Shown: positions 5,868 to 11,736 of the stretch, one piece after another
Layout: each line of letters begins with the position of its first letter
Position numbering within the stretch: position 1 is the stretch's first letter
Origin: Dehalococcoidales bacterium
GTDB taxonomy: Bacteria; Chloroflexota; Dehalococcoidia; Dehalococcoidales; UBA2162
DNA: 14,004 nt
NCBI GenBank assembly: GCA_030648675.1
Contig: JAUSGV010000144.1
Location: 1-14,004 of the forward strand
Direction of reading: 5' to 3'
Position numbers and translations under genes: made by a program
The notes under the pieces: generated by a model
Database searches by the model: none
What the model was told of the DNA's origin: nothing
What the model saw: the letters and a program-made list of their open reading frames with translations, nothing else

Positions 5868-7325
5868 ATGACAGCATGGAAGGGGCATCTCGAGAAGATC
5901 GACGACTACCGCTGGAAAATTCCGCAGAGCTATAAAGCCGGCATGCGGGTGCCGGGTCTGATTTTTGCCAGCGAGGACATGATAGACAATATCCTTGACG
6001 AACAGGCTCCGGAACAGGTGGTTAACGTCGCTTTCCTGCCCGGCATCGTCAAATACTCCATGGCCATGCCCGATATCCACTGGGGATATGGTTTCCCCAT
6101 CGGCGGCGTTGCCGCGATGCGCGTCGAAGACGGCGTGGTTTCTCCCGGCGGCGTTGGTTTCGATATCAATTGCGGAGTGCGTTTGCTGCGCACGAACCTT
6201 ACCGAAGAGGAAGTACGTCCGCTGATTCACCAGCTCGTCGATACTCTTTATGCCAGTGTTCCTTCCGGTCTTGGTTCCGAAGGTAAAGTGAGGCTGAGCC
6301 GCGGTGAGATCGATGAGGTATTGGTCAAGGGTTCGCGGTGGGCGGTGAACCGCGGCTTCGGACGCCCGGAGGACATGGAAACAACCGAGGAAGGTGGAGA
6401 AATAGCCGGGGCGGATCCGGAAATGGTAAGCAGCCGGGCCAAAGAGCGCGGTACGCCTCAGTTGGGCACACTCGGCTCGGGGAACCATTTTCTCGAAGTC
6501 GCGGTTGTCGATCATATCTTCGAGCCGGAAATTGCCCGGACTATCGGCATCGACCGCGAAAAGCAGGTCATGGTGCTGATACACTGCGGCTCGCGCGGCC
6601 TGGGGCATCAGACGGCCGGCGATTACATACAGAAGATGCTCAGTGCCATGCACCGGTACGGTATCGAATTGCCCGACCGCCAGCTCGCTTGCAGCCCGGT
6701 AAAATCACCGGAGGGACAGGAATATCTCGCGGCGATGAGGTGTTCGGCCAACTACGCCTGGGCCAACCGGCAGTGCATCACTCACTGGGTCAGGGAGAGC
6801 TTCAGCCGCGTGATGCAGAAAAGCGATGCGCAATTGGGCATGGAACTGGTTTATGACGTCGCCCACAACATGGCGAAGATCGAAGACCACGTCGTGGACG
6901 GACGGAAGATGAAACTGTGCGTCCATCGCAAAGGGGCCACCCGGGCTTTTCCGCCGGGACACCCCGACATACCGCTTAAATATGCGAAGGTCGGCCAGCC
7001 GGTTTTGATCCCCGGCGATATGGGCCGGGTTTCTTACGTGCTCGTCGGCACGGAACACGCGATGGAGGAGACTTTCGGCTCGACCTGCCACGGTGCCGGC
7101 AGGGTCAAAAGCCGTGCTGCCGCCAAACGCGGCGTCAGAGGAAGCGACGTGCTGAAATCTCTGGAGGCCCGGGGCATCATCGTGCGGGCGGGCAGTATGT
7201 CCGGCGTTGCCGAAGAAGCCTCGGAAGCCTACAAGGACGTCACTTCCGTGGTCAATGTGGCGAGCAAGACCGGGATTTCGAAAATTGTTGCCAGGACCAG
7301 ACCGATTGGGGTGATCAAGGGATAA
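5868..7325 (+). CDS. rtcB: RNA-splicing ligase RtcB (3'-phosphate/cyclic phosphate to 5'-OH RNA ligase)
   Basis: RtcB joins RNA 2',3'-cyclic phosphate or 3'-phosphate ends to 5'-OH ends through an RtcB-GMP intermediate with Mn2+. The 485-residue length fits the long, archaeal-type form. Metal and catalytic residues are visible: GVGFDINCGVR (96-105, D99 and C102), GSGNHFLE (203-210, H207), LIHCGSRGLGHQ (237-248, H239), VYDVAHNMAK (328-337, H333) and GSTCHGAGR (404-412). H408 there is the guanylylation site by alignment with the Pyrococcus enzyme. I chose the ATG at 5868 because GGGAGG (5856-5861) lies six bases upstream; the 44 extra residues from 5736 read repeat DNA. It follows the archease gene, its known cofactor. 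Roles in tRNA splicing or repair of nuclease-cut RNA are both possible. Confidence 0.95.
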   Translation: MTAWKGHLEKIDDYRWKIPQSYKAGMRVPGLIFASEDMIDNILDEQAPEQVVNVAFLPGIVKYSMAMPDIHWGYGFPIGGVAAMRVEDGVVSPGGVGFDINCGVRLLRTNLTEEEVRPLIHQLVDTLYASVPSGLGSEGKVRLSRGEIDEVLVKGSRWAVNRGFGRPEDMETTEEGGEIAGADPEMVSSRAKERGTPQLGTLGSGNHFLEVAVVDHIFEPEIARTIGIDREKQVMVLIHCGSRGLGHQTAGDYIQKMLSAMHRYGIELPDRQLACSPVKSPEGQEYLAAMRCSANYAWANRQCITHWVRESFSRVMQKSDAQLGMELVYDVAHNMAKIEDHVVDGRKMKLCVHRKGATRAFPPGHPDIPLKYAKVGQPVLIPGDMGRVSYVLVGTEHAMEETFGSTCHGAGRVKSRAAAKRGVRGSDVLKSLEARGIIVRAGSMSGVAEEASEAYKDVTSVVNVASKTGISKIVARTRPIGVIKG

Positions 7326-7332
7326 TTAAGAA

Positions 7333-7437
7333 AGCAAAATTTAAAAATTAAATATCAAATATCAAAAACCAAAGAGAATAACTCAAACGTCAAAAGGCAA
7401 AAGAGAAAGTTAAAAGTCAAAGTTAAAAGTTAATAAC
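7333..7437. repeat. Degenerate 7-bp tandem array, 15 units (NNYAAAN-like)
   Basis: The stretch divides into fifteen consecutive 7-base units, most with an A-run in the same register, such as AGCAAAA, ATCAAAT and GTCAAAA. It begins eight bases after the rtcB stop. It has the same period and consensus as 1454-1530, and like it is followed by a palindrome of the GCCTCGC family (7551-7582). Confidence 0.72.
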
Positions 7438-7449
7438 AGCTTATTATTT

Positions 7450-7530
7450 CGTTCACCCTGAACTTGTCGAAGGGCTCCGTCGTGGTTTCCTTCGATAAAC
7501 TCTGACAAGCTGCCGGCTCAGCACGAACGG
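7450..7530. repeat. Dispersed inverted repeat (GTTCACCCTGA...CTTGTCGAAGGG type)
   Basis: CGTTCACCCTGAACTTGTCG and the following AAGGG (7450-7474) form an imperfect inverted repeat with 7489-7530, which reads CCTTCGATAAA and ends GCACGAACGG. This wording is familiar from dispersed intergenic repeats in many metagenome-derived bacterial genomes. It lies between the convergent rtcB and acsA genes. Confidence 0.5.
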
Positions 7531-7550
7531 TATTCATCCGTAGTAGCCTC

Positions 7551-7582
7551 GCAAGGCCTCGCCTTGCAAGGCGAGGCCTTGC
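7551..7582. repeat. Perfect 32-bp palindrome, GCCTCGC family, copy 3
   Basis: All 32 bases are self-complementary around a central TTGCAA. It lies three bases past the acsA stop codon (minus strand) and downstream of rtcB (plus strand), so a stem would form in either transcript. It shares the GCAAGGCCTCGCC block with copy 1 (1547-1580). Confidence 0.75.
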
Positions 7583-7585
7583 AAA

Positions 7586-9541
7586 TTACCCGGTGCTGGA
7601 GACGGGTTTCCCCGGCTGTTCCGCCGACTGTTCCTGGAAGCTCTTGATCACCTCATCGACCGCGGTCTGATCCTCTAGAGTGGAAATGTCCCCGATGGGG
7701 GTATTCTCCACCACGGCTTTCAGTATCCGCCGCATAATCTTGCCGCTCCGGGTTTTGGGCAGTTTCGTGGTGAAATATACCGCTTCCGGAGTAGCTATCG
7801 GACCGATAACCTTCCGCAAATGGTAGATCAGGTCTTGTCTCACCTGCGGCGAGGGAGTGAATTCCGGTTTCAGGAGGGCAAAAACCACTATGCTCTCGCC
7901 CTTTACCGGGTCGGCCTTACCCGTTACGGCAGCTTCGGCAATGGAAGGATGCGAAGCGGCGGCATCTTCCAGTTCGGCAATGCCGAGCCGGTGTCCGGCT
8001 ATTTTAAGTACTTCATCGGCCCTACCCAGTATCCAGAAATAGCCGTCGCGGTCGGTTACGGCGTAATCACCGGATAAATACTTCCCCGGGAAGCGCTCCC
8101 AGTAAGTGGACCGGTAGCGGTCGGGATTATTGTGAATCCCCAGCATCATTCCCGGCCAGGGTTTTTTGAGTACGAGGTATCCTCTGGTTTCCGGCGGGAC
8201 CGGATTGCCGGCTTCATCGATTATTTCGGCATCGACCCCGGGCAAAGGAAAGGTCGCCGAACCGGCTTTTAACGGGGCACATACTATCCCCGGGGCCGGT
8301 GATATCATGATGGTACCGGTTTCCGTTTGCCACCAGGTGTCGACAATGGGACAGCGCTCCTTGCCGATATATTTATAGAACCAAAGCCAGGCCTCGGGAC
8401 TTATCGGCTCTCCCACGCTTCCCAGTAGTTCCAGGCTGCTGAGGTCGTGTTTATCCGCTTCCTTTTCCCCGAAACCCTTGAGCATCCTGATGGCGGTCGG
8501 CGAGGTGTAAAATATGCTCACGCCGTATTTTTCGATTATTTGCCACCAGCGGTCGACGTCGGGATAGTCGGGGGCACCTTCGTATATGACCATGGCTGCC
8601 CCGTGCGCCAGCGGCGCGTAGACGATCTCGCTGTGTCCGGTTACCCAGCCGACATCGGCAGTGCACCAGTACACTGATTCTTCTTTGATATTGAAAACCC
8701 ATTTGTAGCTGCAATAGTTATGCACCATGTAGCCGCCGGTGCTGTGGACTATGCCCTTGGGTTTACCGGTTGTACCGGAAGTGTAGAGAATGTACAGCGG
8801 GTGGTTCGATTCGACCGGCTCCGGTGCGACATAGTGCGTCTCCGGCTCCAATTGCTCGTGCAGCCAAATATCACGGCCGTCTTTCATGTTTACCGGGTTG
8901 TCCGCCCTTTTTACTACTATGACGTGCTCGATCGAGGGACACGAAGCCACCGCCTCGTCGGCGGTGGCTTTGAGGGGAAGGACCTTCCCTCTTCTGAAAC
9001 CTCCGTCCGCGGTAATAAGCATTTTGGCCTGGGTGTCGTTAATGCGGTCGGCTAGTGCCTGGGCGCTGAAACCGGAAAAGACGACGGTATGGATAGCTCC
9101 TATCCGGGCACAGGCCAGCATGAATATCGGCAGTTCCGGAATCATCGGCATATAAAGCGCTACACGGTCTCCCTTACTTACGCCGAGCTTTTTCAGCAAT
9201 GCGGCAAAACGGTTCAATTCGGCATAGAGCGTCGAGTAGCTCAATACCCTGCTATTACGATCGCCCGATTCGCCCTCCCAATAGATCGCCACTTTGCTCC
9301 GCCGCCACGATTTGGCGTGACGGTCGACGCAAATATACGACGCGTTCAATTGTCCGCCGACGAACCAGCGGGCGAACGGCGGGTCCCATTCCAGTACTTT
9401 GTCCCAGGGTTTGAACCAGTCCAATTGGCGGGCCTGCTCCGCCCAGAATTCCTCCGGGGATTCAAGGGAACGGCGGTGCATTTCTTGTAGTTTTGCGAGC
9501 GGCATGTATTTGGTATCGAAAGGCAGCGAAAGGTCGTTCAT
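7586..9541 (-). CDS. acsA: Acetyl-CoA synthetase (AMP-forming)
   Basis: The enzyme makes acetyl-CoA from acetate, ATP and CoA through acetyl-AMP. The 651-residue length is that of standard Acs. Motifs: YTSGTTGKPKG (253-263, ATP P-loop-like), DTWWQTETG (401-409, including the Trp typical of an acetate-sized pocket), SGDYAVTDRDGYFWILGRAD (490-509, hinge), KIAGHRLG (513-520), and PKTRSGK with the catalytic lysine K601. That lysine is the usual acetylation switch of this family. The ATG at 9541-9539 overlaps the stop of the thiol peroxidase gene as ATGA, and GGGAG lies six bases upstream. The frame stays open up to 10126, but that extension runs antiparallel in sense to nothing family-like and overlaps the peroxidase in another frame, so it is not part of the protein. 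A propionate preference cannot be excluded. Confidence 0.94.
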   Translation of the reverse strand: MNDLSLPFDTKYMPLAKLQEMHRRSLESPEEFWAEQARQLDWFKPWDKVLEWDPPFARWFVGGQLNASYICVDRHAKSWRRSKVAIYWEGESGDRNSRVLSYSTLYAELNRFAALLKKLGVSKGDRVALYMPMIPELPIFMLACARIGAIHTVVFSGFSAQALADRINDTQAKMLITADGGFRRGKVLPLKATADEAVASCPSIEHVIVVKRADNPVNMKDGRDIWLHEQLEPETHYVAPEPVESNHPLYILYTSGTTGKPKGIVHSTGGYMVHNYCSYKWVFNIKEESVYWCTADVGWVTGHSEIVYAPLAHGAAMVIYEGAPDYPDVDRWWQIIEKYGVSIFYTSPTAIRMLKGFGEKEADKHDLSSLELLGSVGEPISPEAWLWFYKYIGKERCPIVDTWWQTETGTIMISPAPGIVCAPLKAGSATFPLPGVDAEIIDEAGNPVPPETRGYLVLKKPWPGMMLGIHNNPDRYRSTYWERFPGKYLSGDYAVTDRDGYFWILGRADEVLKIAGHRLGIAELEDAAASHPSIAEAAVTGKADPVKGESIVVFALLKPEFTPSPQVRQDLIYHLRKVIGPIATPEAVYFTTKLPKTRSGKIMRRILKAVVENTPIGDISTLEDQTAVDEVIKSFQEQSAEQPGKPVSSTG

Positions 9542-10068
9542 GCGCCGCTCCCGGCCGCTGCCGGAACGCCCGCGATACCGCGCAGTGCTGCCAGGGCTTT
9601 GTCGTAGTCCGGGGCTTGAGATACCTCGGGTACGTACTCTACATAACGTATGACGTCGTGCTGGTCGATGATAAAGATAGCGCGGCTTAACAGCCGCAGG
9701 TCCTCGATTAAAACTCCATAAGCCCGGCCTAAGGAAGCCAGGCGGTGGTCGGACAAAATCTTTATGTTCTGGATATTGTTGGCGCTGGCATACCGTGCCT
9801 GGGCAAACGGCAGGTCCATGCTCACCGTGTATATCACGACGCCGGGAAATTTGGCTGCTTGCTCGAACCGCTGCGTCTGCAGATTGCAGACAGGTGTATC
9901 GAGCGAGTGGACGACGCTTAGCAGCCGGATCTTCCCCTGGCTCTGCGAAAGGGTTTCTTCTTTGCCGTCGATGTCCACCATGTGAAAGTCGGGAGCTTTC
10001 TGTCCCACTTTTATTTCCGGGCCTGCTAAAGTCATCGATTTGCCGTTCAGTTTTGTCGTCCTTGCCAT
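9538..10068 (-). CDS. tpx: Thiol peroxidase (Tpx-type peroxiredoxin), single-cysteine variant
   Basis: Tpx reduces hydrogen and organic peroxides with a cysteine thiol. The 176-residue protein has LAGPEIKVGQKAPDFHMVD (14-32), VVHSLDTPVC (52-61), SMDLPFAQARY (83-93) and LLSRAIFIID (125-134), all in Tpx order. The peroxidatic cysteine is C61, as in E. coli. Two departures stand out. The first residue of the PxxxTxxC motif is His54 (codon CAC), not Pro. The resolving cysteine found after 'PFAQxRF' is replaced by Ala94; C61 is the only cysteine in the protein. The ATG at 10068-10066 has GGAGG seven bases upstream. The gene ends in an ATGA overlap with acsA, so the two are translationally coupled. 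A candidate operator array lies upstream. Confidence 0.87.
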   Translation of the reverse strand: MARTTKLNGKSMTLAGPEIKVGQKAPDFHMVDIDGKEETLSQSQGKIRLLSVVHSLDTPVCNLQTQRFEQAAKFPGVVIYTVSMDLPFAQARYASANNIQNIKILSDHRLASLGRAYGVLIEDLRLLSRAIFIIDQHDVIRYVEYVPEVSQAPDYDKALAALRGIAGVPAAAGSGA

Positions 10069-10105
10069 CTTTCCGCCTCCGCAAGCAATTTTGAAAAAGA
10101 ACCCC

Positions 10106-10158
10106 TGTTATTCTAAAATATAACACATAAAATTGTTATAAAGGGAATATCGATAACA
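10106..10158 (-). promoter_or_regulatory. Candidate operator: four alternating TGTTAT/ATAACA half-sites upstream of tpx-acsA
   Basis: TGTTAT (10106-10111), ATAACA (10120-10125), TGTTAT (10134-10139) and ATAACA (10153-10158) alternate. The first three are separated by exactly 8 bases each (TCTAAAAT, CATAAAAT), the last by 13. The array lies 38-90 bases upstream of the tpx start in an AT-rich stretch where a promoter is expected. I cannot name the regulator. No strong -35/-10 pair could be fixed. Confidence 0.45.
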
Positions 10159-10358
10159 TTACAAAATCATCACATTTTGGGAAGGCGCCTGTCATGGTGA
10201 GTCTCCGCAAAGTGTATCCTGATGGAAATAGAGAAGCGGGATGAGACGATCCCGGCCATCGTTTCCCCCCTTCGCAAAGGGGGTAGGAGGGATTTTCACC
10301 CGTGATTGTGGTATAAATATCAACTCCCTCTCGGCGCCCATCGCTGGAAATACGCTGG

Positions 10359-10367
10359 TGCTATACT
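10359..10367 (+). promoter_or_regulatory. Possible extended -10 promoter for folP
   Basis: TGCTATACT fits an extended -10 element (TGnTATACT) on the folP strand. No good -35 is seen 17 bases upstream, which an extended -10 can tolerate. The transcript would carry about 250 bases of repeat-rich leader before folP. Confidence 0.3.
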
Positions 10368-10400
10368 AAACAGACACGAATTGTCTTTCCGGTATAAGCC

Positions 10401-10461
10401 GGAATCCAGCGTAATTAAAGCAGGTGCGATTTCTGGATTCCAAATCAAGTTTGGAATGACA
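10401..10461. repeat. Dispersed repeat GGAATCCAG-N23-CTGGATTCC, copy B
   Basis: The arms are 10401-10409 and 10433-10441. A hairpin ATTCCAAA-TCAAG-TTTGGAAT overlaps the right arm, and the element ends GGAATGACA at 10453-10461, as in copy A (669-727). A further stem TTCCGG-TATAAG-CCGGAA overlaps the left arm. Confidence 0.62.
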
Positions 10462-10481
10462 GTTCTGCAAGGCGGAAACAT

Positions 10482-10598
10482 ATGACTAACCTTGGTACCA
10501 CTAAAGTCCTCTTTTTCATTGTCATTGCGAGATTCGAATTATTTCGAACCGACCTGCCCGCCGCACAAGGCTTTGGCAGGCGGGAGCAATCCACATAA
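10482..10598 (+). pseudogene. Orphan copy of the folP 5' end followed by repeat DNA (38-codon open frame)
   Basis: Bases 10481-10508 match the folP start (10621-10648) at 25 of 28 positions, exactly 140 bases upstream. Translation begins MTNLGTTKV, against MTKLGTTKI in folP, then runs into the ATTGCGAG repeat and stops at TAA 10596-10598. AAGG and GCGG before the ATG make a better Shine-Dalgarno than that of the intact gene. The two starts are in different frames (140 is not a multiple of 3). It looks like the former folP start, cut off by inserted repeat DNA, or a short upstream ORF. No function is claimed. Confidence 0.6.
10520..10592. repeat. ATTGCGAG-type dispersed repeat with nested 32-bp repeat (copy B)
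   Basis: TGTCATTGCGAGA (10520-10532) opens the element and GCAATCC (10586-10592) closes it. The same 13 bases occur inverted at 12855-12867. Inside lies the exact inverted copy (10553-10584) of the 32-mer at 600-631. The element separates the two copies of the folP start. Confidence 0.65.
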
Positions 10599-10621
10599 AA
10601 TTGTGTGATTAAGGCTTACTT

Positions 10622-11482
10622 ATGACTAAACTTGGTACCACCAAAATCGGCGGCACGGAATTCCGCTGGGGCGAGCGTACCTACGTCATGGGGATAATTA
10701 ATCTGTCGCCCGATTCATTTTCCGGCGATGGGCTGGCCGCGCCGGAAGCCGCGATTGAGCAAGCCCGCCGTTTTGTTAAGGACGGTGCCGACATCCTGGA
10801 TATCGGCGGGGAATCCACCCGACCCGGATTTGCTCCGGTCTCTGTCGAGGAAGAGATAGCTCGGGTGGTACCGGTGATCGAAAGGCTGGCGGCAGAGATC
10901 AGCATCCCGATAAGCATAGATACCAGCAAATCGGAAGTAGCCGGCGAAGCTTTGAAGGCCGGGGCGGCGATGTTGAACGACGTGTGGGGTTTAAAACGCG
11001 ACCCGAAACTCGGTGAACTTGCTGCTAAAAACAACGTCCCTATACTCCTGATGAGTAATCAGCGGGACAAAGGCGGTTATGATTCCCGGGTAAAGCGGGA
11101 CACGTCGTTCTATGATGACGTGATGAATGAGGTAATCGCTTCTTTGAAACAAAGTATCGATACTGCAATAAAGCTCGGCGTGCCCCGGGAGAACATCATA
11201 CTGGACCCCGGCATCGGTTTCGGCAAGACGTGGCAGCAGGACCTGGAGATTATCAGGCGTTTGCACGAACTAAAGGTACTGGGCAGGCCGATACTGGTCG
11301 GGGGATCACGGAAGTCGTTCATCGGCAAGGTACTGGATGTTACCGCCGACGACCGGAAAGAAGGAGACGCCGCCGTCGTCGCGATCTCGATCACGCAAGG
11401 AACGGACATCGTGCGGGTACACGACGTCAAAGAAATGGTCAGGGTCTGCCGGATGAGCGATGCGATTATTCGGGGGCGGTAA
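10622..11482 (+). CDS. folP: Dihydropteroate synthase
   Basis: FolP condenses p-aminobenzoate with 6-hydroxymethyl-7,8-dihydropterin diphosphate to dihydropteroate, the target of sulfonamides. The 286-residue protein has both family signatures: MGIINLSPDSFSGDG (23-37) and DILDIGGESTRPGF (57-70). It also has D100, MLNDVWG (117-123), ILDPGIGFGKT (193-203), VGGSRKSF with K231, and the closing RVHDV (265-269). The common LMHMxG loop is replaced by LLMSNQRDKGG (142-152), so the loop near the pterin pocket differs from the usual type. The ATG at 10622 has only AAGG as Shine-Dalgarno. A truncated second copy of the start lies 140 bases upstream. The gene is followed by a hairpin terminator and converges on pabC-pabB, which supply its substrate. 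Confidence 0.95.
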   Translation: MTKLGTTKIGGTEFRWGERTYVMGIINLSPDSFSGDGLAAPEAAIEQARRFVKDGADILDIGGESTRPGFAPVSVEEEIARVVPVIERLAAEISIPISIDTSKSEVAGEALKAGAAMLNDVWGLKRDPKLGELAAKNNVPILLMSNQRDKGGYDSRVKRDTSFYDDVMNEVIASLKQSIDTAIKLGVPRENIILDPGIGFGKTWQQDLEIIRRLHELKVLGRPILVGGSRKSFIGKVLDVTADDRKEGDAAVVAISITQGTDIVRVHDVKEMVRVCRMSDAIIRGR

Positions 11483-11498
11483 CACTCCTTAAACTCGG

Positions 11499-11523
11499 GC
11501 CGGGCAAACAGCCCGGCTTTATT
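11499..11523 (+). terminator. Rho-independent terminator of folP
   Basis: GCCGGGC (11499-11505), loop AAACA and GCCCGGC (11511-11517) form a perfect 7-bp GC-only stem followed by TTTATT. It begins 17 bases after the folP stop and lies between convergent transcripts. Confidence 0.68.
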
Positions 11524-11530
11524 GAGCCTG

Positions 11531-11736
11531 TCAAGTTCCCCCGGTTGGTACATAACTTACGCCGTCATTATTCTCATTAACCCCGGTAAGCCAACCCGAA
11601 GGCCAGGTTTTGGGCTTGAGTGAAGAAACGTCTTGTTGGTTGGCAGAGCCGCAGGAAAACGACAGCAAAAGTAGAGCGGCAAATACAAACATCAAGGATG
11701 CGTTGATTTTGTTTTTTTGTGTTTTAATCCTATCAT
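11531..11736 (-). CDS. Small lipoprotein-like protein, reading frame broken at a run of seven A
   Basis: On the minus strand an ATG at 11736-11734 overlaps the pabC stop as ATGA. It reads MIGLKHKKTKSTHP and stops at 11694-11692. A second frame, from 11692 to 11531, reads MFVFAALLLLSFSCGSANQQ and continues to a 53-residue end at VPTGGT. Adding one A to the seven-A run (plus-strand T-run 11712-11718) joins them into a single 68-residue protein. It would have a basic start (MIGLKHKKNK), a hydrophobic core (LMFVFAALLLL) and a cysteine at residue 29 followed by a polar stretch. This looks like a lipoprotein signal, though the lipobox SFSC is not ideal. It may be a sequencing or assembly error, a phase-variable tract, or a dead gene. 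No homologue recognised. The short length and the overlap with pabC argue for a real coding remnant. Confidence 0.45.

Larger units (their letters stand above)
10159..10480. other. Gene-free spacer between tpx and folP
   Basis: No coding region or RNA gene is recognisable here. The stretch holds a short hairpin CCCCCTT-CGCA-AAGGGGG (10266-10283), followed by GTAGGAGGGATTTT, again of dispersed-repeat type. A possible promoter follows at 10359-10367 and a second copy of the GGAATCCAG repeat at 10401-10461. The whole divergent spacer is 553 bases, the longest in the window. Confidence 0.5.

Noticed and set aside
9542..10126. A 195-residue N-terminal extension of acsA that is open in frame up to 10126 on the minus strand
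   Set aside because: It overlaps the whole tpx gene in another frame, is Arg-rich and without family similarity. Acs proteins start where the ATGA overlap puts the ATG, and a good Shine-Dalgarno supports that start.
10106..10139. A PerR or Fur box upstream of the peroxidase
   Set aside because: The half-sites TGTTAT/ATAACA with 8-base spacing do not fit the PerR (7-1-7 TTATAAT) or Fur consensus well enough to name a regulator.
10481..10648. An insertion-sequence target-site duplication around the repeat before folP
   Set aside because: 28 bases with three mismatches is longer and more diverged than usual target duplications, and no transposase or matched terminal inverted repeats bound the insert. 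It is reported as a duplicated start of unknown mechanism.
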